Part shown: positions 6,595-16,119 of the stretch, piece by piece
Position numbering within the stretch: the stretch's first letter is position 1
Layout of the letters: the number at the start of each line of letters is the position of its first letter
Assembly: GCF_034427455.1 (NCBI RefSeq)
Contig: NZ_JAXQNN010000002.1
Coordinates: forward strand, 682,001 to 746,000
DNA length: 64,000 nucleotides
Direction: 5' to 3'
DNA from: Jeotgalibacillus haloalkalitolerans
Lineage (GTDB): Bacteria; Bacillota; Bacilli; Bacillales; Jeotgalibacillaceae
Notes under the pieces: generated by a model
Database searches by the model: none
The model's input: the letters and a program-made list of their open reading frames with translations, nothing else
What the model was told of the DNA's origin: nothing
Position numbers and translations under genes: made by a program

Positions 6595-8424
6595 TCACTT
6601 CTCGCCTTCATCCATCTGCAGAACAGCCATAAAGGCTTCCTGCGGCACTTCGACCGAGCCGACCATTTTCATACGCTTTTTACCGGCTTTTTGTTTTTCA
6701 AGCAGCTTTCTCTTACGTGAGATATCCCCGCCGTAACATTTCGCCAGTACGTTTTTACGGATCGCCTTAATTGAAGATCTGGCGATAATTTTATTCCCGA
6801 CTGCCGCCTGAACAGGTACTTCAAACTGCTGGCGCGGAATTAATTCTTTCAGTTTTTCAACAATCAGCTTTCCGCGTTCATATGCGAAATCCTTATGGAC
6901 GATAAAGCTCAGTGCATCCACTTTTTCAGCATTTAAAAGGATGTCCATTTTTACGAGCTTGGATTCACGGTACCCAATTAACTCATAGTCAAATGATGCA
7001 TACCCTTTTGTACTTGATTTTAGCTGATCAAAGAAGTCATAGACAATTTCAGCAAGCGGGATTTCATAGACGACATTGACACGGGATTCATCCATGTATT
7101 GCATGTCTATAAAGTTACCACGCTTAGACTGGGAAAGTTCCATTACCGGTCCAACGTAATCGTTCGGCACCATGATCGTTGCTTTTACGTAAGGCTCTTC
7201 CACATGGTGAACAGATTGTGCATCCGGCATTGCAGCAGGGTTATCCACCTTCACGTGGCTGCCGTCTTCGAGATACACATCGTAAATTACACTTGGTGCT
7301 GTCGTAATCAGATCAATATTGAATTCACGTTCAATACGCTCCTGGATGATTTCCATATGCAATAATCCCAGGAATCCGCAGCGGAAACCGAAACCAAGCG
7401 CCTGTGAAGTCTCTGCTTCATATTGAAGTGCTGAGTCATTCAGCTCGAGTTTTTCAAGGGCTTCACGAAGGTCTACATATCTTGCAGTATCAATCGGATA
7501 TAGACCGCAATATACCATTGGGTTCAGCTTACGGTAACCCGGCAGCGGTTCTTCAGTCGGTGTCACGGCACTTGTGATCGTATCACCCACGCGTGTATCA
7601 CTGACATTTTTAATCGCAGCAGTCAGGTATCCAACATCACCTACAGTTAATTCATCCTGAGGCGTGGATTTTGGTGTGAATACCCCGATTTCATTTACTT
7701 CAAATTCTTTTCCTGTAGCCATCATACGGATTTTATCGCCCGGCTTCACTCTGCCCTCAACAATTCTGATATATGCGACTACCCCTCTGTATGGGTCATA
7801 CAGTGAGTCAAAGATCAGTGCTTTTAAAGGCGCGTCAGGATCCCCTTGTGGAGCAGGTACTTTCTCTACAATCTGTTCAAGGATGTCCTCAATACCGATT
7901 CCGGCTTTTGCTGAAGCGAGTACTGCTTCAGATGCATCAAGCCCGATCACATCTTCTACTTCCTGACGTACACGCTCAGGATCCGCTGCCGGTAAGTCGA
8001 TTTTATTAATAACCGGAAGAATTTCAAGGTCATTATCAAGTGCCAGATACACATTGGCGAGTGTCTGTGCCTCAATTCCCTGAGCCGCATCCACTACAAG
8101 AATTGCACCTTCACATGCTGCAAGGCTTCGTGACACTTCATATGTGAAGTCGACGTGCCCCGGCGTGTCGATTAAATGGAAAGTATATTCTTCTCCATCT
8201 TTTGCCTGATATTTCAGCTGTACTGCATTTAATTTGATTGTGATCCCGCGTTCTCTTTCAAGATCCATTGAATCCAGCAGCTGTGCCTTCATCTCACGGG
8301 CAGTCAGTGCTTTTGTCTGTTCTAAAATCCGGTCAGCCAGAGTTGACTTCCCGTGATCAATATGGGCAATAATTGAAAAGTTTCTAATGTTTTTCTGTCT
8401 ATTTAAACGCTGTTCCTGGTTCAT
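6595..8424 (-). CDS. lepA: Elongation factor 4 (LepA), ribosomal back-translocase
   Basis: A 609-residue translational GTPase of the ribosome. The G motifs are AHIDHGKST (residues about 18-26), DTPGHVD and NKID. The C-terminal LepA-specific domain carries [20 protein letters not shown] and ends with [20 protein letters not shown], a normal C-terminus despite the adjacent prophage. The ATG at 8424 has AGGAGTGG upstream; an in-frame extension of ten codons is not supported. It lies downstream of spoIIP, as in Bacillus, but the next gene there (hemN) is replaced by the phage element. Confidence 0.97.
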   Translation of the reverse strand: MNQEQRLNRQKNIRNFSIIAHIDHGKSTLADRILEQTKALTAREMKAQLLDSMDLERERGITIKLNAVQLKYQAKDGEEYTFHLIDTPGHVDFTYEVSRSLAACEGAILVVDAAQGIEAQTLANVYLALDNDLEILPVINKIDLPAADPERVRQEVEDVIGLDASEAVLASAKAGIGIEDILEQIVEKVPAPQGDPDAPLKALIFDSLYDPYRGVVAYIRIVEGRVKPGDKIRMMATGKEFEVNEIGVFTPKSTPQDELTVGDVGYLTAAIKNVSDTRVGDTITSAVTPTEEPLPGYRKLNPMVYCGLYPIDTARYVDLREALEKLELNDSALQYEAETSQALGFGFRCGFLGLLHMEIIQERIEREFNIDLITTAPSVIYDVYLEDGSHVKVDNPAAMPDAQSVHHVEEPYVKATIMVPNDYVGPVMELSQSKRGNFIDMQYMDESRVNVVYEIPLAEIVYDFFDQLKSSTKGYASFDYELIGYRESKLVKMDILLNAEKVDALSFIVHKDFAYERGKLIVEKLKELIPRQQFEVPVQAAVGNKIIARSSIKAIRKNVLAKCYGGDISRKRKLLEKQKAGKKRMKMVGSVEVPQEAFMAVLQMDEGEK

Positions 8425-8506
8425 TAAGTGTCCACTCCTGTTTTTAAGACGCAATTGTACTAGCGTAAAGTATAACAGTTTAACAGGCGTGTTTCAATTG
8501 CACACT

Positions 8507-9565
8507 TTATGGACTGCTCACCGGTTCAGCGTTCAGCATATATTCACTCATGACCTGTGTAAAAATCTCTGCAGTTGCTTCCAACTCCTCAAACTTGTTA
8601 TCTACTCCTCCAAGTTCCAGCAGAATTGATCTAGGGGACAGATCCTGATTGAACTTCCCATTAGTATGCTCACCTTTTTTTACATAGACACCCCTTGAGA
8701 TTCCCGGAACCGCCTCATTCAGACGCTTATGCAATTCTTCAGCAAGCCTGGCATTTTCTATACTTCCCTGGTGTTCTCCCCCTACAACGAAAGCAACTTT
8801 TGCGTAGGTTTTATTATCAGTCTGGAGCGTCGTCGCTTCTCTTCTGACAGAATCTCTGTGTACATCAATAAAATAATCCAAGGTATCATTAGTACTCATT
8901 GCATCCTGGACAATATTTTTTGATGCTTCATAAGATTGCCAGTAATCTTTTCCGCTTTCCTTCAGCTTTGCCATCACATCAGTTGAATCAACTTTGACAG
9001 GAATGCCTTTTTGATGAAAAGATTCTTTAAAAAATTGTCCTGTCTGCGTAATATTTACTTTCGAGTGATGGGCAAGATTGGGATCATTTGTGTCTGGTAA
9101 ATAAGGCAGGAACGATTCTCTGGAGTGGGTAAAGTAAATGAGCACGCGCGGATTTTCAGCATCATCCGCTTCAATTGGTGCCTGGTTCACTTCGACAGCT
9201 TCCCCCTCTTCACCGCTGAAGAACCATTCTGTCGGCGGTACAGATTCAGATGGAGCCGGAAATTCATTTGCAGCAACCTCATGACTGAACCCCTCCATTG
9301 CTAGCCAGTTCACAGGGTTAAATACTGTATTGGATAAAGCTTCCCAGACTGCTTTCACTTCATCATGCGGTGCCAGATAAGCGTATTCAGTCTGCAGCAT
9401 GAGATATGTAGCGCTCAGCGGCAGCTCTTCCGGTAATTCAAAGGAAAAATCAGCAATTCCCTGTTTTACATTTGGAAGGTAAAGCCCTGCCGCCATAACA
9501 GAAATAAGCAGGAGAAATGTTTTGAGAAATAAATTAATTGAATGCATTGTCTGCGTCTTTTTCAA
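8507..9565 (-). CDS. spoIIP: Stage II sporulation protein P
   Basis: A 352-residue membrane-anchored peptidoglycan hydrolase (amidase/endopeptidase) needed, with SpoIID and SpoIIM, for thinning the septum and engulfment. A single N-terminal membrane segment covers about 12-30. The catalytic domain begins at about 135 (VLIYFTHSRESFLPY) and contains DYFIDVHRDSVRRE, KVAFVVGGEHQ and LLELGGVDNKFEE. The start is TTG with AGGAGGTGG four bases upstream. It follows gpr with a 52-base gap. The Bacillus gene yqxA between spoIIP and lepA is not present. Confidence 0.93.
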   Translation of the reverse strand: MKKTQTMHSINLFLKTFLLLISVMAAGLYLPNVKQGIADFSFELPEELPLSATYLMLQTEYAYLAPHDEVKAVWEALSNTVFNPVNWLAMEGFSHEVAANEFPAPSESVPPTEWFFSGEEGEAVEVNQAPIEADDAENPRVLIYFTHSRESFLPYLPDTNDPNLAHHSKVNITQTGQFFKESFHQKGIPVKVDSTDVMAKLKESGKDYWQSYEASKNIVQDAMSTNDTLDYFIDVHRDSVRREATTLQTDNKTYAKVAFVVGGEHQGSIENARLAEELHKRLNEAVPGISRGVYVKKGEHTNGKFNQDLSPRSILLELGGVDNKFEELEATAEIFTQVMSEYMLNAEPVSSP

Positions 9566-9617
9566 CAGGCCACCTCCTGATTGAAATCTTTTTGCAGTAT
9601 ATGCATCTATTTTTTAT

Positions 9618-10646
9618 TCAGAACGTTTCTTCCGGGTGATGCAGTGCATGATCCAGTGCTGATGCCAGCATGTCAGATGCCTGCTTAATATAGAGATCAG
9701 TTTCTTTTGGCGTGACAATCAGGTTCTGTCCGATCGGCGACAGAATTTCTTTGAACAGCTGCTGCTTCTCTTCTTCAGATAATTCTCCGATCAGCCCGAG
9801 ATACGCACTCTTTTCTTCAGGGGCAGCCTCATTTTTATTCAGTTCTTCCACAGAAGGTTTTGTCATTAGTAATGAAGAAGGATTTGATTGTTTTTTACTC
9901 TTCATTTTTATTGTTTTTTCAAAAAAGCCGAGTGTATCCTGTGTAATTGAAGCAGCATCTACAACTGTCGGGATACCGATTGCAATCACCGGGACACCGA
10001 AAAGCTCCCGGTTAATTTCCTGTCGGTTATTCCCTACGCCTGCTCCGGGGTTAATACCCGCTGAAGAAATCTGTACAGTCGTATGAAGACGTGCTGCGGA
10101 CCTTGCAGCAAGCGCATCTATGACAATCACAGCCTCAGGCTTATATTGATCAATTACCCCTTTGAGCGTTGCAGCGGTCTCCATCCCAGTCAGCCCCATG
10201 ACGCCCGGTGCAAGTGCAGCAGTTCTTCTAAAGCCCCCGCTTACTGCGTTCGGCTCCACTTCAAATAAATGATTAGTCACAAACACTTTCCGGCATGTGT
10301 CAGGCCCCAGGGCATCAGGGGTGATCTGCCAGTTCCCGAGGCCAGCAATCAGTACCGGCGCGTCCTCACTGATATTCTGCTTTTCAAGAAAGGACCTGAT
10401 TACATAGGATAATGCCGTTGAAGCTTTTTCCACCCATTCTTCATTCTGTGTTCTGAGCTGAGGCGCTTCGAACGTCCAGTAATCCCCTACTTTTTTTCCG
10501 GTTAAAACCGAAGCAGCCTGATTCACGCTGATTTTTTTTACTGTAAATTCATTTACTTCTTCCTCTTCAACGATCATCTCGTGTTCCTGCTCATTTGATA
10601 GGGCTTCATAAGCTTCCAGGGCAAGATCTGTTCGAAAAGCCATCAT
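9618..10646 (-). CDS. gpr: Germination protease GPR
   Basis: A 342-residue A25-family endopeptidase that degrades small acid-soluble spore proteins during germination, made as a zymogen in the forespore. The start FRTDLALEAYE, the segment NISEDAPVLIAGLGNWQITP, the long GPDTCRKVFVTNHLFE and the block GAGVGNNRQEI are typical. AGGAG lies before adjacent ATG codons at 10646 and 10643. A possible sigma-G promoter lies 26 bases upstream. It is divergent from rpsT, as in Bacillus. Confidence 0.95.
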   Translation of the reverse strand: MMAFRTDLALEAYEALSNEQEHEMIVEEEEVNEFTVKKISVNQAASVLTGKKVGDYWTFEAPQLRTQNEEWVEKASTALSYVIRSFLEKQNISEDAPVLIAGLGNWQITPDALGPDTCRKVFVTNHLFEVEPNAVSGGFRRTAALAPGVMGLTGMETAATLKGVIDQYKPEAVIVIDALAARSAARLHTTVQISSAGINPGAGVGNNRQEINRELFGVPVIAIGIPTVVDAASITQDTLGFFEKTIKMKSKKQSNPSSLLMTKPSVEELNKNEAAPEEKSAYLGLIGELSEEEKQQLFKEILSPIGQNLIVTPKETDLYIKQASDMLASALDHALHHPEETF

Positions 10647-10671
10647 TTCATCTCCTATACACATTTTTATT

Positions 10672-10700
10672 TAGGGTGGTTTAAAGCCGGTGTTCTATTC
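10672..10700 (-). promoter_or_regulatory. Possible sigma-G promoter of gpr
   Basis: On the minus strand GAATA (10696-10700) and CACCCTA (10672-10678) are 17 bases apart, a partial match to the sigma-G pattern (GAATR, CATNMTA). gpr is sigma-G controlled in Bacillus, which supports the reading, but the -10 is imperfect. Confidence 0.4.
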
Positions 10701-10729
10701 TCTTAGTGAAATATTTATTTTCAGTGCTA

Positions 10730-10758
10730 TTGCATTCTCATTGCCCGTTTGATAAAAT
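10730..10758 (+). promoter_or_regulatory. Promoter of rpsT
   Basis: TTGCAT (10730-10735), a 17-base spacer and TAAAAT (10753-10758). The implied leader is about 115 bases and can form small hairpins, for example ATCGAG with CTCGAT around 10837-10861, just before the GGGAGGTG ribosome site. This leader may carry S20 autoregulation; that is inference. Confidence 0.6.
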
Positions 10759-10881
10759 ATCCCTTGTTCTTATGTAATTGAATCTAACCGGTTCCTTACG
10801 AGAAACCGTATGCCGTAAAAGGCGTGAATCATGTAAATCGAGTTTTTAAAAGTCCTCGATTCAGTTCGGGAGGTGACATAA

Positions 10882-11136
10882 ATGCCAAACATTAAATCTG
10901 CTATCAAACGCACAAAGACAAATGCTGCTCGCAACGAAGCGAACATCCAGCAAAAATCATCTATGCGTACAGCGATCAAGCGTTTCGAAACTGCTGTTCA
11001 GAATGATTCTGACAACAAAACAGAACTGCTTTCAAGCGCTGTAAAACAGCTTGACAAAGCTGCACAAAAAGGGCTTATTCACAAAAACAACGCAGACCGT
11101 CAAAAGTCTCGTCTAATGAAAAAGCTTAACGCATAA
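10882..11136 (+). CDS. rpsT: 30S ribosomal protein S20
   Basis: An 84-residue, strongly basic small-subunit protein that binds 16S rRNA near the subunit base. The sequence [20 protein letters not shown] and the ending [16 protein letters not shown] are typical, and the length is normal. GGGAGGTGACATAA precedes the ATG. It is a single-gene unit, divergent from gpr and convergent with holA, closed by a strong terminator. Confidence 0.98.
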   Translation: MPNIKSAIKRTKTNAARNEANIQQKSSMRTAIKRFETAVQNDSDNKTELLSSAVKQLDKAAQKGLIHKNNADRQKSRLMKKLNA

Positions 11137-11142
11137 TAATAG

Positions 11143-11174
11143 AGCCGATGCTAAATTAGCATCGGCTTTTTTTA
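11143..11174 (+). terminator. Terminator of rpsT
   Basis: AGCCGATGCTAA pairs with TTAGCATCGGCT (11143-11167) and is followed by seven T residues. It lies between the convergent rpsT and holA and overlaps the holA stop. Confidence 0.92.
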
Positions 11175-12203
11175 TCGGGTAAAACCAGGCAGTTTTGTTA
11201 AAAACATTTCCAATATCATTTCTTTCCTGCCTGAAGAAGATTTCAGCGCAAGGTCACAATCAGCAAGCTCAAGCATAATGGTTTTCAGATGGTCATTTGA
11301 TAACCTCGATGCATGCTGACCGGCAAGCTTTACTCTAAATGGATGAACTTTCAGCCTGGATGCGATCTGCTGCTGACTGAACCCTTTACCGCTCATATTT
11401 TTGACCTGATAAATCAGTCTGAACTGTCCACTCAGTAAGGCAAGAAGCTTCAGCGGTTCTTCCTTTTGTCTGATGAGATCATGATACAGGTCAATTGCCT
11501 TCGCAGTTCTGCCGTTTAACGTATGCTCTATTAAATCAAATACATTATGTTCCACTGACTTTGGCGTGAGCAGGGTCACGTCTTCCACCCTTATCACGTC
11601 AGACCCTTCAGCGTACAAGGCAAGCTTTTCAATTTCCCCTGCGAGCATAAATAGGTTTGTTCCTGCAAGGACGGTCAGCTTTTCAACCGCTTCATCTTCT
11701 ATCTGAAGCCTGTGATCCGCCACTTTACTTTTAATCCACCCTTTTATATCATTGACCGTTAATTTCTTTGCTTCGATGACTGTGGCATTTTTTTTCGTCA
11801 GCTTGGTGATTTTCTTCCGTTCATCAAGCTTTTCTGACGGCACGTGTATCACAAGCACTGTGTATGGCGCAGGCGACTCCAGATATGTTTCGAGCACTTC
11901 TGTTGACTGCCTGGACTCTTTTTTCTTTTCTGCAGTATAAAACATGGCCCCATCAATAAAAACGAGCCGCTTTTCCCCCATGAAGGGAAATGATTCAGCA
12001 TCCTCTATTGCAGCTTCAAGACTTGCCTCATCCGCAAGGTCATGAAGAGAGAAATTAAAATCCATTTCTTCTTCTGAGATCACATGTCTGATTAACAGCT
12101 GTTTCGTTTCATGAAGCAGATATTCTTCATCGCCATACAATAAATAAACAGGCGCCAGCTGTCTTTTTTTTATTGCGTTCCACTCTTTTATGATCAAAAT
12201 CAA
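11172..12203 (-). CDS. holA: DNA polymerase III subunit delta
   Basis: A 343-residue clamp-loader subunit (YqeN in Bacillus) that opens the beta clamp. The N-terminal AAA-like part begins with PVYLLYGDEEYLLHE, and the C-terminal collar domain contains LLALLSGQFRLIYQVK and KVHPFRVKLAGQ. The start is a TTG with GAGGCGGA immediately upstream; a second TTG two codons on is possible. It is the normal neighbour of rpsT and comEC. Confidence 0.93.
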   Translation of the reverse strand: MILIIKEWNAIKKRQLAPVYLLYGDEEYLLHETKQLLIRHVISEEEMDFNFSLHDLADEASLEAAIEDAESFPFMGEKRLVFIDGAMFYTAEKKKESRQSTEVLETYLESPAPYTVLVIHVPSEKLDERKKITKLTKKNATVIEAKKLTVNDIKGWIKSKVADHRLQIEDEAVEKLTVLAGTNLFMLAGEIEKLALYAEGSDVIRVEDVTLLTPKSVEHNVFDLIEHTLNGRTAKAIDLYHDLIRQKEEPLKLLALLSGQFRLIYQVKNMSGKGFSQQQIASRLKVHPFRVKLAGQHASRLSNDHLKTIMLELADCDLALKSSSGRKEMILEMFLTKLPGFTR

Positions 12204-12228
12204 TCCGCCTCACTTTTGTATGTATCAC

Positions 12229-12335
12229 CACTATTGTATAGGAAATCTCTCTCCCTATACAACAGTGGAAAGGGCAGAGTAAAGCTGCCTTATATAAACA
12301 CTGAAAAAACGGGCCCGGGTCACCGCCTTTTCAGT
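12229..12335. other. Two unexplained inverted repeats in the holA-yqzM gap
   Basis: CACTATTGTATAGG (12229-12242) and CCTATACAACAGTG (12254-12267) form a 14-base stem with one G-T pair and an 11-base loop, with no T-run on either side. Further right, ACTGAAAA (about 12300) and TTTTCAGT (about 12328) flank a GC-rich segment with CGGGCCCG. The gap lies between divergent genes, so promoters must be here, but I do not recognise the structures. Confidence 0.4.
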
Positions 12336-12469
12336 TGTTTGTGCGTAGTATTTGTATCAATTTATGAATTATTTGTGATAAGCTGTTGAATGTAAGACAT
12401 TTTAAATGGTAACTATGGATTTTTCTAAAACGATGCACTATACTGAAAATGTATATAGGAGGGGTAACC

Positions 12470-12604
12470 ATGAATGAATTCGAACAAAATGTTCAATCGA
12501 AACGAAACGACCTGATTGATTCCGGCGTAGCATTCGTTGTATCATTTCTTTTCTTTGCTGCATTATTCACTGTCGGAACAATTATCTCAGTCGTGGGATC
12601 CTAA
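12470..12604 (+). CDS. yqzM: YqzM family membrane protein (44 aa)
   Basis: A 44-codon gene with AGGAGGGG upstream of the ATG. The protein starts MNEFEQNVQSKRNDLIDSG, followed by one hydrophobic segment (about 20-42). It matches my recollection of Bacillus YqzM in sequence, length and position beside comEC and holA. The function is unknown. TATACT at 12439-12444 could be its -10. It is convergent with comEC and shares a terminator. Confidence 0.85.
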   Translation: MNEFEQNVQSKRNDLIDSGVAFVVSFLFFAALFTVGTIISVVGS

Positions 12605-12610
12605 CTTTTG

Positions 12611-12633
12611 AGAGCCTTCAGGGCTCTTTTTTT
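12611..12633 (+). terminator. Terminator between yqzM and comEC
   Basis: AGAGCC (12611-12616) pairs with GGCTCT (12622-12627), followed by TTTTTT. It sits six bases after yqzM and touches the comEC stop. Confidence 0.8.
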
Positions 12634-14887
12634 AATTTTCAATATTATATGGCAGTGCGGTCTCAAAAGTGCCATGATCCCCTGTAAATGTGTATTTGAC
12701 AGCTCCATGCTCTGAAGTCACGTACACTTTGGCTCCGGTATCTAACAGCCTTTCCATCACATCTGGATGAGGGTGTCCATAGCTGTTATTTCTACCAGCT
12801 GAAACGACTGCAGTTTCCGGTTTGACGATCTCAAGAAAGTTCCCGGTAGAGGAAGAATTGCTTCCATGGTGCGCAACCTTTAATACATCGATATCCCCAA
12901 ACTGATCCAGCATGTCCCGTTCAGTTTCCTCTTCAATATCTCCTGTAAAAAGCCACTTCTTTCCGCCCAGCCTTGCATGTAAAACCAGTGAGCCATTATT
13001 TCCTTCCAGCTGATCAGACGGAACCATGACTGTAAATTCATTCCCCCCCACCTGCCAATATTGTGTTTCTAAGATCTCTTTTACTGGAATCGCGTCATGC
13101 TCAAAAGCCTTCAGCAATTCCTGCATTTCTTCTTTTTGAACAGATCCGCCGCTCGTCCATACTTCTTTGACTTTCAGTTCACTTAATAAATCCCCGGCTC
13201 CTCCAATATGATCCCAGTCATGATGCGTCAGGATCAACAAATCAATCGTTGAAACACCCATACTTTTCAAATAAGGCAATACAATTTCTTTACCGACAGA
13301 AAAAGTGCTTTTTGACTGCCCGAAGTTTACCTGTCCTCCTGTGTCAATCAGATAATTTCCCTGGTTAAAAGGCAGCTGGATTAAAATACTGTCTCCCTGC
13401 CCCACACTGATAAATGTAATGCTTCCCTTCTGATTAATATAAGGTGAAAACGTCAGAACACCAGCAAACAGGATTAAACAGCAGCTGGCAGCCATGTATT
13501 TTGATTTTTCATAACAGCTCATCATCATGTAGCCAACTGCGATGAGAATTCCAACTTTCCATCTGGAAGGTTTTCCTGTAATGAGGATTGAAAACTTCAG
13601 TTCTGAAATTATCCTTGCCAGATCTTCTAAAGCTGAAATGATTGTTGATGGGATAAATGCTGCATAGACGGCAGCATCCATTGAAATAAATGAAACCAGA
13701 TAAATTACAATAAATGATGGAAGAATGAACAGCGTATATAGAGGAACAAAAATTAAATTCATCAGGAATGAGGATAAAGAAAGTTCATAGAAGTGCCACA
13801 GAATAATCGGTAAAGCTCCGAGCTGTGCAATCGAGGTGACCATCAGAAGGCTAATGAATTTATTACGTGACCCTAATACTTTCCCTGAAGAGAGAGCCAG
13901 CGCAAAACTGACCGCATAACTGAGCTGAAAGCCGGCATTCACAAGCTCTAAAGGGAAGATAAATAAGTGAAGCATAAACACTGAGCTCAATATATGAAGC
14001 AGAGGCAGCCGTACAAATACATATTGAAGACTCAAGCCTAAAAGGACCATCCCTGCTGCTCTTATTACAGGTGGAGCTGCTCCTGCCATTACTGTATAAA
14101 AAGGAAGGATGAAAAAAAGACTGATTCTGACTGTTTCTCTTGTTAATCCGGCTTTTAAAAGGAGCTTCCACAGAAATAACGTGATCATTCCAACATGCAT
14201 CCCTGATATGGCGAGAAGATGAATGACCCCCAGTCGCTGATACATTCTGATCTGCTCTTCTTCCATATCACTACGGTCACCGAATAATAAAGCCCCGGCG
14301 ATCCCTTTTATACCTTCAGGAAAAATTTTGTCAATTCTGTCAATCCCTTTGTATCGAAGGTTATTTAAGAATGTATTTACTGATTCTTCAGCCGTCACAC
14401 AGTCCCTGACATTATGCACACGGTATGTCCAGTGGATGTTCTGGTAAAATAAATATTTTTTATAATCAAAGGCGTAAAAGTTTTCAGCCGCCTGAGGGGA
14501 AGTCAGTTCCCCATCCCAGACACAGCTGCTATTTTCAGGCAGGTTTTCTATCAGGGAATGATGCTGTTCAGAAACGGTCAGAATCACTTTTTCACTTTCA
14601 TTCGCCGCAATGGCTCTTTTACTGTGCTCTCCCGTAAAAGGAATCTGAACCACTAATGGGATTGATGACATTTCCGGGGATAAAGACGACTGCAGCGCGT
14701 GCAGCTCATGATCTGTTTTAAGGAAAAAGAAGGCCGATACAGTGATGGTCACAAGTAAAATCATGTAATTTGAGGTTTTTATAAGATAGAGGAAAAATAG
14801 CAGGATGATGAAGGGTAATGATTCAGGATGGAATGCCCCCGCAGCGCCGGCAAGCGCCGCAGGAGCACTGTATAATATGAGCTTCAC
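12632..14887 (-). CDS. comEC: Competence DNA channel protein ComEC/Rec2
   Basis: A 751-residue integral membrane protein forming the channel for single-stranded DNA in natural transformation. The N-terminal part holds membrane segments and an OB-like soluble loop. The middle is the competence domain (GALLFGDRSDMEEEQIRMYQ then LLAISGMHVG). The C-terminal part from about 500 is a metallo-beta-lactamase-like domain with DTGGQ, LTHHDWDHIGG, LFTGDIE and KVAHHGSN. The gene is intact and of normal length. Its start overlaps the comEB stop as ATGA. Confidence 0.95.
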   Translation of the reverse strand: MKLILYSAPAALAGAAGAFHPESLPFIILLFFLYLIKTSNYMILLVTITVSAFFFLKTDHELHALQSSLSPEMSSIPLVVQIPFTGEHSKRAIAANESEKVILTVSEQHHSLIENLPENSSCVWDGELTSPQAAENFYAFDYKKYLFYQNIHWTYRVHNVRDCVTAEESVNTFLNNLRYKGIDRIDKIFPEGIKGIAGALLFGDRSDMEEEQIRMYQRLGVIHLLAISGMHVGMITLFLWKLLLKAGLTRETVRISLFFILPFYTVMAGAAPPVIRAAGMVLLGLSLQYVFVRLPLLHILSSVFMLHLFIFPLELVNAGFQLSYAVSFALALSSGKVLGSRNKFISLLMVTSIAQLGALPIILWHFYELSLSSFLMNLIFVPLYTLFILPSFIVIYLVSFISMDAAVYAAFIPSTIISALEDLARIISELKFSILITGKPSRWKVGILIAVGYMMMSCYEKSKYMAASCCLILFAGVLTFSPYINQKGSITFISVGQGDSILIQLPFNQGNYLIDTGGQVNFGQSKSTFSVGKEIVLPYLKSMGVSTIDLLILTHHDWDHIGGAGDLLSELKVKEVWTSGGSVQKEEMQELLKAFEHDAIPVKEILETQYWQVGGNEFTVMVPSDQLEGNNGSLVLHARLGGKKWLFTGDIEEETERDMLDQFGDIDVLKVAHHGSNSSSTGNFLEIVKPETAVVSAGRNNSYGHPHPDVMERLLDTGAKVYVTSEHGAVKYTFTGDHGTFETALPYNIEN

Positions 14888-15363
14888 TTAATCCTTCCCT
14901 GCTCTGCAGGAGAGATCAGCTGCTCAATGGATGCAGGATCAAAAGGGACATGTTCAGTTTGCACACCTGACTGTTCAAGCAGTTCAATCGCATATGGGTG
15001 ATTTTTATAATCACTTGCATAATAGATTTTTGAGATCCCTGCCTGAATAATCGCTTTTGTGCACTGAAGGCATGGGAAATGTGTGACGTATAAGCTTGCG
15101 CCTTCGGTTGCTGCACCGAATTTTGCACACTGGAGTATGGCATTCATCTCAGCGTGTATCGTTCTTACACAATGGTTATCAATCACGTAACAGCCTTCGT
15201 CAATACAGTGTGTTCCACCTTTAATGGATCCATTATATCCTCCCGCAATAATACGCTGCTCTCTCACAATCGTTGCACCTACTGTCAGTCTCGTGCAGGT
15301 ACTTCTGAGAGCCAGCAGGTGACTCTGTGCCATAAAATACTGATTCCAGGATATTCTGTTCAT
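14884..15363 (-). CDS. comEB: ComE operon protein 2, dCMP deaminase family
   Basis: A 159-residue cytidine/deoxycytidylate deaminase. The zinc-site motifs are HAEMNAIL (about residue 70) and PCLQC (about 98-102), and NGSIKGGTHC is typical. In Bacillus it lies in the comE operon and is described as dispensable for DNA uptake, although a role in polar localisation has been proposed. Its start follows comEA by about 60 bases and its stop is coupled to comEC. Confidence 0.93.
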   Translation of the reverse strand: MNRISWNQYFMAQSHLLALRSTCTRLTVGATIVREQRIIAGGYNGSIKGGTHCIDEGCYVIDNHCVRTIHAEMNAILQCAKFGAATEGASLYVTHFPCLQCTKAIIQAGISKIYYASDYKNHPYAIELLEQSGVQTEHVPFDPASIEQLISPAEQGRIK

Positions 15364-15423
15364 TTATAACGCCTCCTGACAGCTGCTGCTGTGAATAGTG
15401 CTGAAAAATGATTCAGCCTGATA

Positions 15424-16014
15424 TTAGTAAGTACTGATCGACTCTTTCAGTTTATCAAATGTTTTTTCTCCGATGCCTGAAATATTCATAATATCTTCAA
15501 TTGATTTGAACGGACCATTTTCTTCCCTGTATTGGATGATAGCCGTTGCTTTTGAAGGACCGATACCTGTTATGGATTCAAGTTCAGTCTGAGTGGCACG
15601 GTTAATATTTATTTTATCAGATTGTGTGCTCAGATCACCTTTTTGTTCTGAAGGTTTTCCGGGGACGATGATGACCATTTCATCATGTAGCATCTGCGCA
15701 AGATTAACAGCCGTCATATCAGCATCAGGCAGTTCACCTCCCGCCTTTTGAATGAGATCAATGACCCGGTCACCTTGTTCCATTTCGTAAACACCTTCAT
15801 TTGCAACCTTACCTTTGATGTCAACAAACAGGACAGAGGCAGTCATGTCGCCTGGTTCATCCATGACAGATGCCTGTGTGATTTCGTTGTTCAGCGGACT
15901 TTCAACCGGTACAGAGCTTTCAGTGGATTGATTAAAAAGAAAAAAGCAGAGAAGCGTGATGAGGGGAATGAAAATGAAAAGTGGTTTCTGATAATTTTTA
16001 ATCCATAGAAGCAT
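15424..16014 (-). CDS. comEA: Competence DNA receptor ComEA
   Basis: A 196-residue membrane-anchored double-stranded DNA receptor. One N-terminal membrane segment (about 11-28) is followed by an acidic linker, an SLBB domain (about 60-115, VFVDIKGKVANEGVYEME) and two C-terminal helix-hairpin-helix motifs (NINRATQTELESITGIGPSK then IEDIMNISGIGEKTFDKLKE). GGAGG precedes the ATG. First gene of the comEA-EB-EC unit. The Bacillus gene comER, normally next to it, is missing here. Confidence 0.95.
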   Translation of the reverse strand: MLLWIKNYQKPLFIFIPLITLLCFFLFNQSTESSVPVESPLNNEITQASVMDEPGDMTASVLFVDIKGKVANEGVYEMEQGDRVIDLIQKAGGELPDADMTAVNLAQMLHDEMVIIVPGKPSEQKGDLSTQSDKININRATQTELESITGIGPSKATAIIQYREENGPFKSIEDIMNISGIGEKTFDKLKESISTY

Positions 16015-16091
16015 GTGGTGTCCTCCGTTATATGGCAGAAGACTGTCAGAAGATTACATTCATTATATTATGAGGGTTGGAAAAGTCAATA

Positions 16092-16119
16092 AAAATACAC
16101 GAAGAGTTATCTCTTCGTG
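16092..16119 (-). terminator. Terminator overlapping the end of yqeM
   Basis: On the minus strand CACGAAGAG pairs with CTCTTCGTG (16098-16106 with 16111-16119), followed by a TATTTTT run. The yqeM stop codon (16107-16109) lies in the four-base loop. Confidence 0.85.
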
